Of a DNA stretch of 8,976 nucleotides, positions 1 through 7,113 are shown piece by piece. The notes below the pieces were generated by a model. The model saw only the letters and a list, made by a program, of their open reading frames with translations. It was not told the origin of the DNA and searched no databases. Source of the DNA: an uncultured Dyadobacter sp. GTDB lineage: Bacteria > Bacteroidota > Bacteroidia > Cytophagales > Spirosomataceae. Position numbers and translations under genes: made by a program. The DNA is taken from assembly GCA_946481035.1 (NCBI GenBank), contig CAMLNK010000098.1, positions 1 to 8,976 of the forward strand. The letters run 5' to 3'. Numbering within the stretch: the first letter of the stretch is position 1; every line of letters starts with the position of its first letter.

Positions 1-1767
1 GGCTTCAATGCGGTGCTTGCTGTCCATTACCGCATCAAACTCCCCGTTATTCAGGTAAGAAGCCTGCGAATCGATCAGGCTGACGATCATTTGCAGATTA
101 TTTTTCACACGATGGTGCACTTCGCGTATCAGCCACTCTTTTTCCCTGACCAGTTGTTCCAGATAGGCGTTTTTCTGGGCAATGCTGTTGCTGTATTTCT
201 TAACGATTTTCCACCGGCTGAAAATCGAGAACAACAACAGGAAAGAAATCAGGAAGGCGACGATCGTTACGTTTCTTGTTGTGTTGCTTCTGCTGAGCAA
301 CTCTCCCTGCGTTGCAATATCTTTTTCCAGCAATTTGATATTCTCTGATTTCAACTTTATTTCCGCATCCTTTTTTTCGAGATCAAACCTTGCGGCGAGC
401 TCTTTCAACTCATCTTTTGACCTGAGAAGATTCAGGGAATCGCTGTACGCTTTATAACTGAGGTGATTGAAAAATGCATTTTTAAATTTCCCTGAAACCG
501 AATCAGTCCGGTAGCTTACATAGTAGTAATCTTTCAGGATCTGCAAATCGGGCGTCTTGTTTTTTAATGTGGAGTATTTGTCCAGATACGCCTGGGCCAT
601 TTTGACATTTCCCACCAAAAGATAGTACTCCACCGCATCGCGATACAGGTTCGCATTGAAGGTTATATTTCCTTCTGGTTCATAAGCAAAGCATTTATTC
701 AAGTAGTAATAGGCCTTGGGTGCATTGCGGGATTTTAAAAAGAAAATCCGCAAATCTTCTTCTATCTCCTTTTTAACAAACAATGTCATACTATTTGAAT
801 GCTTTTGCAGCAATCTTTCCAGGTAGGAAACCTGGGCATTCATTTTGCCGCCCATTTTAATACTGGTATCGATGATATTTCCCAGTATTTCCACCGTTCC
901 ATCATCCCACGCATTTTTGATCGCAAATGACAATGCCTTTTGCAAAAATTCCAATGCAGTTTCAAAACGTTCGAGCCTGGCGTACGTAACGCCGAGCCGG
1001 TTATACGTCGTAGCCGCAACAATGGAAGTATCCTGCCTTTCTTCGAGCACCTTCACAGCCAAATGCCCGTAAGTAAGCCCGTTGTTCAGGTCGCCCGACA
1101 CGGTGTAGATGTGCCCGATCAGGTTGTATACCGATTGCAGCGCTTCATATTTCGACGCTTTGTAAAGCGTAATCGCCTTTCTGAGGCAGGATATGGCCTC
1201 TGCCGGCTTGCCTTTCAGCTGATAAAGGTCGCCTAGTTCCAGGTATGCATTCGCCTCGTGAATTTTGTCCCCGGCTACTGCAAACCGGTTTACAGCCGAC
1301 TTGACGATGCCGATCCGCTGGTCCATTCCCGGTCCGTCCCAGTGATAATAATGGCGCAGTTCCATCAGCGCGGCGCCCTCGCGATCCGGATTGCGGGCCT
1401 TTCTGAATAGCCTGATAGCCGCATTTACTTTTTGAATAGCCACGCCTTTATTGCCCGATTCCTTTTCAATATGAGAATCTAAAAGGAAAACATCGCCGCT
1501 CACCAGATCCGAATGCAATTCATAATTCAATTTGGCAGCAAGGTGGCAATAATAGCGGGCAAGCAGCAGGTCTTCCTTGATTTCACCGGGTTTCAGCAAA
1601 TAAAAATAACCTAGTTCAATCAGCCAGTTTGCTTCCTCGGCGGGCGTTTTCGCCTCCGCCAGATTCGTTTTCAGCTCACGCAAACGCGCCACCTGATCGT
1701 AACCCTCCGCGCATGCGCTTTGAGCCACAATAGTTAATGCTATTGCCAGAGCATAAATGTATTTCAT
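1..1767 (-). CDS. TPR-containing sensor histidine kinase, HisKA_2 class (partial, 3' end beyond left edge)
   Basis: The frame is open from an ATG at 1765-1767 to base 1, giving 589 residues with no stop. The N-terminus (MKYIYALAIALTIVAQSACA) is a signal peptide with a likely AxA cleavage after ACA; the Cys at 19 lacks a good lipobox. Residues about 25-440 are helical TPR-like repeats, clearest at about 170-205 (AYLELGDLYQLKGKPAEA), 213-245 and 250-287. A charged coiled coil follows (about 446-495), then one membrane span at about 499-519 (NVTIVAFLISFLLLFSIF), then the HisKA_2 phosphoacceptor motif REVHHRVKNNLQMIVSLI with the paired His at 551/552. The HATPase domain expected next lies outside the window. 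TPRs should be periplasmic and the kinase cytoplasmic, autophosphorylating on His and passing phosphate to a receiver. The start lies 28 bp after the stop of the sigma-54 regulator gene, so one operon and a cognate pair are likely. The ligand is unknown. Confidence 0.93.
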   Translation of the reverse strand, partial: MKYIYALAIALTIVAQSACAEGYDQVARLRELKTNLAEAKTPAEEANWLIELGYFYLLKPGEIKEDLLLARYYCHLAAKLNYELHSDLVSGDVFLLDSHIEKESGNKGVAIQKVNAAIRLFRKARNPDREGAALMELRHYYHWDGPGMDQRIGIVKSAVNRFAVAGDKIHEANAYLELGDLYQLKGKPAEAISCLRKAITLYKASKYEALQSVYNLIGHIYTVSGDLNNGLTYGHLAVKVLEERQDTSIVAATTYNRLGVTYARLERFETALEFLQKALSFAIKNAWDDGTVEILGNIIDTSIKMGGKMNAQVSYLERLLQKHSNSMTLFVKKEIEEDLRIFFLKSRNAPKAYYYLNKCFAYEPEGNITFNANLYRDAVEYYLLVGNVKMAQAYLDKYSTLKNKTPDLQILKDYYYVSYRTDSVSGKFKNAFFNHLSYKAYSDSLNLLRSKDELKELAARFDLEKKDAEIKLKSENIKLLEKDIATQGELLSRSNTTRNVTIVAFLISFLLLFSIFSRWKIVKKYSNSIAQKNAYLEQLVREKEWLIREVHHRVKNNLQMIVSLIDSQASYLNNGEFDAVMDSKHRIEA

Positions 1768-1795
1768 CAATAGTTAGTTTATTCGTAATCAACTC

Positions 1796-3751
1796 TTACG
1801 AAATTCCGATCTGCCTTTTAATACCCAGTTTCTTCATTTTCGAACCCAATGTAGTAGCAGGAATTGCCAGCACTTTGGCTGCCCCGTTTTCTCCGCTTAT
1901 CCTTCCCTCACATGCTTTCAGTACGGCGATAATGTGGTCCCGTTCGTTTTCGAAGATGTTTTTGAATGTCGGCTCCGTTGCATTGCCTTCATCTTTGGGT
2001 GTACTGCTGGTGGGAAGGGATATCTGGTCGATGGTGTTGCCCCTGGCGAGTAAAACGCTTCTTTCGATCACATTTTCCAGCTCGCGGATGTTGCCGGGCC
2101 AGTCGTAGTCCATTAAGGCCTTCAATGCTTTTTCGGATACGCCGGTCACGGCCTTCCCGACTTTGCGGCTGAAATAACTGATGAAATGGTTCACGAGCAG
2201 CTCAATATCGTCGCTTCGCTCACGGAGCGACGGCATTACGATCGGAAAAACGTTCAGCCGGTAATAGAGGTCGAGCCGGAATTTCCCCTCCGCAACGGCC
2301 CGTTCGAGGTTGCGGTTCGTAGCGGCGATCACCCTGATGTCGATCCTGATCGTTTCGGTCCCTCCCAGCCTTTCGATTTCACGCTGTTGCAGGACGCGCA
2401 GCAGTTTCATCTGGATTTCGACGGGCATATCACCGATCTCGTCCAGGAATATTGTACCGCCGTTTGCTTGCTCAAACCGCCCGATGCGCCTTGCAGTTGC
2501 GCCGGTGAAAGCCCCTTTTTCATGACCAAACAGCTCGGATTCGATGAGGCTGATCGGCAGGGCCGCGCAATTTACTTTTACAAACGGCTTGTTTCTTCTC
2601 GATGAAAGGGAATGGATACTGTCGGCAACCCGCTCCTTTCCCGTGCCGCTTTCGCCGGTTATCAGCACGGATGTGTCCGTGGCAGCTACCTGGTCGATCA
2701 GATTGAACACATTCAGGAGCAAGTGACTCTGCCCTATCATACCTTTGAATGAGTTTTCGGCTTCCGGGTTCCTCGCCACGATCCCGACGGACTGGCCCAG
2801 CCGTAACCGGGGAAATGATGCAGGTTTTTGAGCTGCCATTTCCTTAACGATGCGTTCGAGCGGCGTCTGGATCCGGTCGCATAGTTCTAGGTCTTTCTCG
2901 CTGAATGCGTCGGGCCGCCGGCTGTACAGGGAGATAAACAGGAACTTGCCGTCCATCGAAATACTCGGATACGGGATAATCAGGTTCGACCGCATCCCGA
3001 ATCTCGTGGCGATCATTTTCCGGATCGAGTTGCCCGATGCGATTTCCCTGAACCGCTCACCGTTGTAAAATTGGGTTTGCGGATCAACGGGAGTGGCTTT
3101 CGTTAATACGTCCAGCTCAGCTTTTGTAATATTCCAGACCGTCCGGATACCCTCCGCATCCATTACCTGGTATTCATCGAAACCGGTGCGCAAAAAATGC
3201 AGGGCGCTGAGAGGCAAATAGTTCGCACCGATGCAGCCTACCGCGGCATAGTCAAAAGAAATCAGCCTTTGCAGCGCTTTGACGATCCCCATTACCCGTG
3301 CCGACCATTCCGTTTCGTGGCGGAGCACCTGCTTTACTTCCTGCTGAAAAGCGGCTTCCTGTTTCAGCTGTGATTCACTGCTGTTTTCGTGCAGGTATTC
3401 CGCGATTTCCAGCGAAACCAATAGGTCCTTTTCCCTGAATGGTTTCACAATAAAACCACTCGGCCTGGTCGCTTTGGCCTCTTTGAGTACTTCCTCGCTG
3501 GAATTTGCGGACAGGTACAGAAACGGGATGTGTTGCTGGTTCAATACCCTCGCAAGATCGATCCCGGTCTTTTTTCCGGCCAGAAAAATATCGAGAAGTA
3601 CAATTCCGGGCGGGTCCCGGTCAATCAGGCTCACAGCCTCCTCAAACGTCCTGGCAATGCCGGTCACCTCATACCCGGCCCGTTTCAGCATAATCCTCAG
3701 GTGATTTGCTTCAACGAACAGGTCTTCGACGATCAGTATCTTTCGTTTCAT
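1796..3751 (-). CDS. Sigma-54-dependent response regulator (receiver, GAF-like, AAA+, Fis-type HTH)
   Basis: The product is 651 residues. The receiver (1-120) has acidic E9/D10, phosphoacceptor D54 (IVLLDIF), S81 and K103 (GFIVKPF). A GAF-like region spans about 145-312, with no recognised ligand. The sigma-54 AAA+ domain (about 338-572) is intact: Walker A GESGTGKE 366-373, GAFTGA 413-418 that contacts sigma-54, Walker B LDEIGD 436-441 and an FRLDLYYRL arginine-finger segment. The C-terminus (601-644, ending TTLGSKMKKLGI) is a Fis-type HTH resembling the FhlA subtype. It should bind upstream enhancers and use ATP to open sigma-54 promoters once D54 is phosphorylated. I chose ATG 3749-3751 because MKRKILIVEDLF is the canonical receiver start; the frame extends 53 residues further upstream to 3910, but that extension has no domain character and crosses the likely control region. 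No Shine-Dalgarno is visible. It sits between two sensor kinase genes and 28 bp before the second. Confidence 0.95.
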   Translation of the reverse strand: MKRKILIVEDLFVEANHLRIMLKRAGYEVTGIARTFEEAVSLIDRDPPGIVLLDIFLAGKKTGIDLARVLNQQHIPFLYLSANSSEEVLKEAKATRPSGFIVKPFREKDLLVSLEIAEYLHENSSESQLKQEAAFQQEVKQVLRHETEWSARVMGIVKALQRLISFDYAAVGCIGANYLPLSALHFLRTGFDEYQVMDAEGIRTVWNITKAELDVLTKATPVDPQTQFYNGERFREIASGNSIRKMIATRFGMRSNLIIPYPSISMDGKFLFISLYSRRPDAFSEKDLELCDRIQTPLERIVKEMAAQKPASFPRLRLGQSVGIVARNPEAENSFKGMIGQSHLLLNVFNLIDQVAATDTSVLITGESGTGKERVADSIHSLSSRRNKPFVKVNCAALPISLIESELFGHEKGAFTGATARRIGRFEQANGGTIFLDEIGDMPVEIQMKLLRVLQQREIERLGGTETIRIDIRVIAATNRNLERAVAEGKFRLDLYYRLNVFPIVMPSLRERSDDIELLVNHFISYFSRKVGKAVTGVSEKALKALMDYDWPGNIRELENVIERSVLLARGNTIDQISLPTSSTPKDEGNATEPTFKNIFENERDHIIAVLKACEGRISGENGAAKVLAIPATTLGSKMKKLGIKRQIGIS

Positions 3752-3802
3752 GCAGTTGAGTTGGTAAGGAAGAGATTCAGGGCTTTTCGAAGAAAAGAAC
3801 CA

Positions 3803-3818
3803 CGCAAAACCGTGCCCA
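3803..3818 (-). promoter_or_regulatory. Weak sigma-54-like (-24/-12) promoter candidate before the response regulator
   Basis: On the minus strand the site reads TGGGCACGGTTTTGCG. The GG and GC dinucleotides have the sigma-54 spacing (12 bp from G to G), but the CACG core is displaced by one base from the TGGCACG-N4-TTGC consensus. A start site here would give a leader of about 40 nt before the ATG at 3751. Autoactivation by the encoded enhancer-binding protein would be reasonable. The match is imperfect and could be chance. Confidence 0.22.
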
Positions 3819-3917
3819 CTGACATTACAAATGCAAATTATTTCACATCCTACTGATCCTAAGCAATTTATCATTCGGAACGCTTGAACCAGCATTCGGT
3901 AGGCAGGCATTTACTCC

Positions 3918-3957
3918 CGAAATATCGTCAATCCGATCGTCAATTGACGATATTTCG
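3918..3957. repeat. Perfect 15-bp inverted repeat with embedded 16-bp palindrome (candidate operator/enhancer)
   Basis: The arms CGAAATATCGTCAAT (3918-3932) and ATTGACGATATTTCG (3943-3957) are perfectly complementary around a 10-bp spacer. The spacer and right arm also form a perfect palindrome, ATCGTCAATTGACGAT (3936-3951), so ATCGTCAAT occurs twice directly and once inverted. A further TTTCGTCAAA half-site follows at 3953-3962. The dyad starts 11 bp beyond the kinase stop and lies about 170-205 bp upstream of the regulator start, a normal distance for a sigma-54 activator enhancer. On the minus strand no T-tract follows, so an intrinsic terminator is unlikely. An mRNA-stabilising hairpin is the alternative. 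Confidence 0.7.
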
Positions 3958-3968
3958 TCAAAACACCG

Positions 3969-6041
3969 TCAGTCGGGCAATTCCACAAAGAAGGTAGTAC
4001 CCGTGCCGGTCACAGATTCGAACCAGATCTTTCCACCATGCGCTTCCACAATCTGCTTGCAGATCGACAGCCCGATCCCAAAAGATTGCTCGCCCGCGGT
4101 CCCTACCCTTCTGGCGTCGTTGGTAGAAAGAAAAATATGGCCTTTGAGGTCGTCCGGAATACCAATGCCGTGATCCTGTATGCTCAGGAGTGTCAGGTTC
4201 GAACGTTTTCTCAGATTCACGTTAATGGCACTTTCCAATGGCGAAAACTTAACGGCGTTGCTCAGCAGATTAGAGAATACGCGCCAGATCTTCTCCCGGT
4301 CGACGGGCACAATGGCCTGCTCGTAGTCGTAATGGATCGTCTGCCGCTTTTCCTTTCCCTTATAACTGAGCATATCAATGCACGACTGGACGATTTCTGC
4401 CAGGTCTTCTTCGCTTTTGCTGATTTTTTTCCTGCCCGGGTCCGATTGCAATATCTGCCCGATCAGCCCGAACGCCAGTTGTCCCGACTGCTGAATGGCG
4501 TTGATGAGCATGGCCTGTTCCTCGGTCGGCGTTTGATCCCAGAAGAGCACATCCGCGCCCGAGATCATCGCGGCGATCGGGTTCCGCAGATCGTGCGCGA
4601 CGATCCGCAGCATTTTCTCTTTTTCAACCTCCGATTGTTCCAGTGCATTGACGGTGTCTTGAAGAGCGACATTGCTTTTCGTGATCACTTCATTCAGTTT
4701 TGTAACGGCACGGAGGTTCGCAGCACTTTTTCGCGCATTTCGCCAGATCAGGTAAATAATCACGGCTAATGCAAACGAAATGAGTACCGAAAACCGGAGG
4801 AACAAATCTTCCCGGGCATCTTTTTCCGCTGCCAGTTCCATTTCATGCTCTCGCTGGACCTGCTGCAACAGGTGCCCCACATTGTTCCTGCTTTCTGCAT
4901 TTCTTTTCAGCTTCGCGGTACGCTCTGCTTCAAGTTTGGCCATCAAAAGTTTACCGGCATCCTTGAAATCTCCGCGCCCGTACAAAATGGACGCCTGCAA
5001 TGCCTGGTACAAGCTCCCCGCAGACGCATTGTTTGCCGTACCCGGTAAGCGAAGCAATGTATCCAGCTGCGCCTGTGCCTTATCGTATTCATGTACATCA
5101 ATGTAAATTTGCGCCAATAACTGGCGCGATTCCCGCTCCACGTCAACCGACCAGTCGATCGTCGGGTCGTGCACGAGGCATTTCTTAATCAGCCTTTCGG
5201 CGGTACGGTTATCGCCTTTTAAAGCATAAGCCTCCGCGCGGTGCCTTAAAATCACGATGCGCGCAAACTTGATAAAATTTTGCTCCTTCGGAAACCGCGC
5301 TGCATTTTGGTCGACGAACCGGCTGGCCTGATTAAAGTAATCGAGCGCCATCCCCGGCTCATTCAGAAGCAGGTACGCAATCCCGATATTTCGCATACTT
5401 CCCTGTTTCTCAATAAATTCCAGTTGAAAATTTTCCGGCTCTTTACATTCCGCCAATTCCTTCAATTCCTGTTTCCAGTATTCAATTGCCTGGTCGTAAT
5501 TCTCCTCCTTGAAAGAAATATTGGCGATCCTGCTGCTGTATCGTGCGCATTCACAGATCTCACCGATCGATGTCAGGAAAGATTTGCCCTTATAATAGTT
5601 GCGGTAGGCCTGGTAATATTCCTTTTGTTTCAACAGGTCGTCTCCCTTCAAAAGAAGTGCTTTGGAATAGTCGGCCGGGTTTGCCCTGCGTACGCGCATA
5701 GGACCAAACAGCCGGAGCAGGCTGTCGGTATAAGCGAGCGCGGCGTCGTGCATGGTGGAATCCCGATGGCTCAATACCTTCATGAACTTGAAATAAAGGA
5801 TGCTATCGTGGATGTTCCTGTCTTCGAGCGTGCTCATGAACGAATCCAGGCTGGCCATTGCTCTCTGGCTTCCCATTGTCCGGGAGTTCCGGTCGAGACT
5901 GTCGATCCACACTTTCAGCTGCACGTCATGGCCGTTTTTTTCCGTCTTCCGGCACCCGGCAAAGGTTCCGATCACGACCAGACAAATCAGAATAATCCTA
6001 CATTGAATAGAGGCCGGCACCGGGCCAGGTTGGTTGTTCAT
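3969..6041 (-). CDS. TPR-containing sensor histidine kinase, HisKA class, with lipoprotein-like signal
   Basis: The product is 690 residues from ATG 6039-6041. The N-terminus has a hydrophobic stretch ending IGTFAGC with Cys30, a near-lipobox (F at -3), so the mature protein may be lipid-anchored or signal-peptidase cleaved. Residues about 60-395 are helical TPR-like repeats, expected in the periplasm. One membrane span lies at about 417-433 (FSVLISFALAVIIYLIW), then a coiled-coil linker without HAMP. The kinase core is complete: H box with H483 (IVAHDLRNP), N box 591-599 (NLLSNAVKF), G1 623-629 (DHGIGIP) and G2 near 655 (GIGLS). It should autophosphorylate at H483 in response to an unknown envelope or nutrient signal. 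An upstream in-frame ATG at 6131 would add 30 residues and bury the signal peptide, so it was not chosen. The sigma-54 regulator gene follows after 217 bp and is a plausible partner. Confidence 0.94.
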   Translation of the reverse strand: MNNQPGPVPASIQCRIILICLVVIGTFAGCRKTEKNGHDVQLKVWIDSLDRNSRTMGSQRAMASLDSFMSTLEDRNIHDSILYFKFMKVLSHRDSTMHDAALAYTDSLLRLFGPMRVRRANPADYSKALLLKGDDLLKQKEYYQAYRNYYKGKSFLTSIGEICECARYSSRIANISFKEENYDQAIEYWKQELKELAECKEPENFQLEFIEKQGSMRNIGIAYLLLNEPGMALDYFNQASRFVDQNAARFPKEQNFIKFARIVILRHRAEAYALKGDNRTAERLIKKCLVHDPTIDWSVDVERESRQLLAQIYIDVHEYDKAQAQLDTLLRLPGTANNASAGSLYQALQASILYGRGDFKDAGKLLMAKLEAERTAKLKRNAESRNNVGHLLQQVQREHEMELAAEKDAREDLFLRFSVLISFALAVIIYLIWRNARKSAANLRAVTKLNEVITKSNVALQDTVNALEQSEVEKEKMLRIVAHDLRNPIAAMISGADVLFWDQTPTEEQAMLINAIQQSGQLAFGLIGQILQSDPGRKKISKSEEDLAEIVQSCIDMLSYKGKEKRQTIHYDYEQAIVPVDREKIWRVFSNLLSNAVKFSPLESAINVNLRKRSNLTLLSIQDHGIGIPDDLKGHIFLSTNDARRVGTAGEQSFGIGLSICKQIVEAHGGKIWFESVTGTGTTFFVELPD

Positions 6042-6082
6042 CGTTTTCAGATTGATTTCTCTTTTACAATGATACCGGGAGA

Positions 6083-6106
6083 TACAAAATGCAAATGCGT
6101 TTTGTA
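6083..6106. repeat. 24-bp near-perfect dyad in the leader of the HisKA kinase gene
   Basis: The site reads TACAAAA-T-GC-AAAT-GC-G-TTTTGTA on the plus strand. The outer 7-bp arms (6083-6089 and 6100-6106) are perfect, one T/G pair interrupts, and an inner GC/GC pair closes a 4-base centre. It lies 42-65 bp before the kinase ATG. It could be an operator or a leader hairpin. Its left half (TACAAAATGCAAAT) is almost repeated upstream of the sigma-54 regulator at 3826-3838. Confidence 0.45.
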
Positions 6107-6187
6107 CAATTCGCCCTTGTTTTCCATTCATTTCATGGCAAGATCAGGAACGAAAAGTCAGCAAAAATCTACACAATCCGTCTTAAA

Positions 6188-6219
6188 AAATTGTAGAATA
6201 AATTCAGTTGCGGCGCAAA
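6188..6219 (-). promoter_or_regulatory. Candidate Bacteroidota-type promoter for the HisKA kinase gene
   Basis: On the minus strand TTTG (6216-6219) is followed after 20 bp by TACAATTT (6188-6195). This loosely fits the Bacteroidota -33 TTTG / -7 TAnnTTTG pattern; the second half of the -7 element is poor. The start site would be near 6181, with a leader of about 140 nt that contains the 6083-6106 dyad. The site lies just beyond the terminator of the preceding gene, where a new promoter is needed. Confidence 0.25.
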
Positions 6220-6242
6220 AAATCGTGGTAGCGGGGCCAATG

Positions 6243-6276
6243 AAAAAAGGGGCATCAAGTACTTTGACGCCCCTTT
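6243..6276 (-). terminator. Rho-independent terminator after the NIPSNAP gene
   Basis: On the minus strand AAAGGGGC pairs with GCCCCTTT and extends inward through five more pairs (GTCAA with TTGAT, one G-U wobble) around a 5-nt loop. The descending arm runs into a tract of six T (plus-strand A at 6243-6248). It begins 17 bp after the NIPSNAP stop. It divides the exported-protein genes on the right from the signalling cluster on the left. The reverse strand has only TTT after the stem, so function is mainly in the minus direction. Confidence 0.9.
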
Positions 6277-6293
6277 GTCGTATTACTTATATT

Positions 6294-7076
6294 CTACACC
6301 TGCGAATAGGATGTTGGTACTAAAAAGGTGTTTCTGATTTTGGAAATCGTATTGGCATATTGAGCGTCGCCGATCAGTTTTTTCCAGGCGGGATCGGCTA
6401 CGAAAGCGGCCCATCCCTTATCGCGCTCCTCCATGCTATTGCACGAGAGCAAATAAGTGAGCCGGGGCATTCTGTCACCGGCAATTACCTCACCGAAGAA
6501 TACCGGGTTCAGTTTCGCCCCGATGAAAATGGGAAATTCCCCGTCATGGAACATTTTGATTTTTCTTCTCAGCGCGTCTTCATTACCGGCTTCATAGGTC
6601 CTTAATTCAAATACCCGCGATGCGCCCGACGGCACAGTGATGGCAGGCCATCCGTCGAAAGCGATCATTAAGGAAGAGGTAAAGCGGTCAAAAAGCGGCT
6701 TATCGGCAGGCAGGCCGTTGTATGCGGTGCTGTTTTTAACATAATCCGCATCCGTTTTGAGTTTGGCGTTGATGGAAACATAGCTGTCGAAAGAAGCATA
6801 GGGCGTCAGCAAATAAATTTTTGCCGGGTCCGACGGGCGCCATTCCTTGAACACACCCACCGTTTTGACCCCATGTTTATTTAATGCAGGGATGAGCGCC
6901 GTCTTGAAATACTCTTCCAGCTGCGCCTGGCTGGCACCGAAACGCATTTCATACTCGCGCCATTCGTATACCTCTTTTTGTGCCTGATATTTCTCATGGG
7001 CTGTTGCAGCATTGACAGTGACCGCCGTACCGGCCGTAGCCGCGAGTGAGGATTGGATAAATTTCCTACGTTGCAT
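6294..7076 (-). CDS. Tat-exported NIPSNAP family protein (two NIPSNAP domains)
   Basis: The product is 260 residues. The N-terminus MQRRKFIQSSLAATAG is a twin-arginine (Tat) signal with likely cleavage after NAATA (residue 26). The mature part holds two ferredoxin-like NIPSNAP units: about 37-140, beginning VYEWREYEMR, and about 154-255, beginning VFELRTYEAG. Each has the family's pattern of an EXRXY strand, a helical FXXXXIPXLXKHG-like segment and a strand reporting size or activity. NIPSNAP proteins have no agreed enzymatic role; the Tat signal implies export folded, perhaps with a cofactor, to the periplasm. The start ATG (7074-7076) places the RR pair at residues 3-4. A terminator follows the stop, so this is the last gene of its transcript. 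The upstream neighbour is a thioredoxin-fold protein 195 bp away. Confidence 0.93.
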   Translation of the reverse strand: MQRRKFIQSSLAATAGTAVTVNAATAHEKYQAQKEVYEWREYEMRFGASQAQLEEYFKTALIPALNKHGVKTVGVFKEWRPSDPAKIYLLTPYASFDSYVSINAKLKTDADYVKNSTAYNGLPADKPLFDRFTSSLMIAFDGWPAITVPSGASRVFELRTYEAGNEDALRRKIKMFHDGEFPIFIGAKLNPVFFGEVIAGDRMPRLTYLLSCNSMEERDKGWAAFVADPAWKKLIGDAQYANTISKIRNTFLVPTSYSQV

Positions 7077-7113
7077 GTTGATGGATTAGGATGTCAGGTG
7101 ATTGAATATTCGC

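Larger units (their letters stand above)
3752..3968 (-). promoter_or_regulatory. Intergenic control region between the HisKA kinase and the sigma-54 regulator
   Basis: This 217-bp gap has no convincing gene. It holds the large dyad at 3918-3957, a TACAAATGCAAAT motif at 3826-3838 that is nearly repeated upstream of the HisKA kinase gene, and a weak sigma-54-like element at 3803-3818. No T-tract terminator follows the kinase stop, so read-through into the regulator gene is possible. The size and content suggest that the regulator and the downstream kinase have their own promoter, possibly autoregulated. That is inference. Confidence 0.5.

Noticed and set aside
840..1022. Minus-strand 60-codon frame
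   Set aside because: It lies in another frame within the continuous 589-codon TPR HisKA_2 kinase, which carries the recognisable protein.
3752..3910. N-terminal extension of the sigma-54 regulator by 53 residues
   Set aside because: The extra residues have no receiver character and cover the candidate control elements; MKRKILIVEDLF at 3751 is the normal start of a receiver.
3918..3957. Large dyad as an intrinsic terminator of the HisKA kinase gene
   Set aside because: The stem is AT-rich and is followed on the minus strand by GGAGTAAATG, not a T-tract.
4038..4769. Plus-strand open frame (243 codons)
   Set aside because: It is the complement of the kinase core, whose H, N and G boxes are intact on the minus strand. 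Its length follows from codon bias on the other strand.
6042..6131. N-terminal extension of the HisKA kinase by 30 residues
   Set aside because: It would place polar residues ahead of an otherwise normal signal peptide and would cover the 24-bp dyad.
6168..6197. TCTACA / TGTAGA inverted repeat as a terminator or operator
   Set aside because: Only six base pairs with an 18-base loop in an AT-rich stretch; a chance match is likely.
5280..6323. Long plus-strand open frame (347 codons)
   Set aside because: It is antisense to the complete HisKA kinase gene and to the control region, has no recognisable domain, and crosses the terminator and into the 3' end of the NIPSNAP gene.
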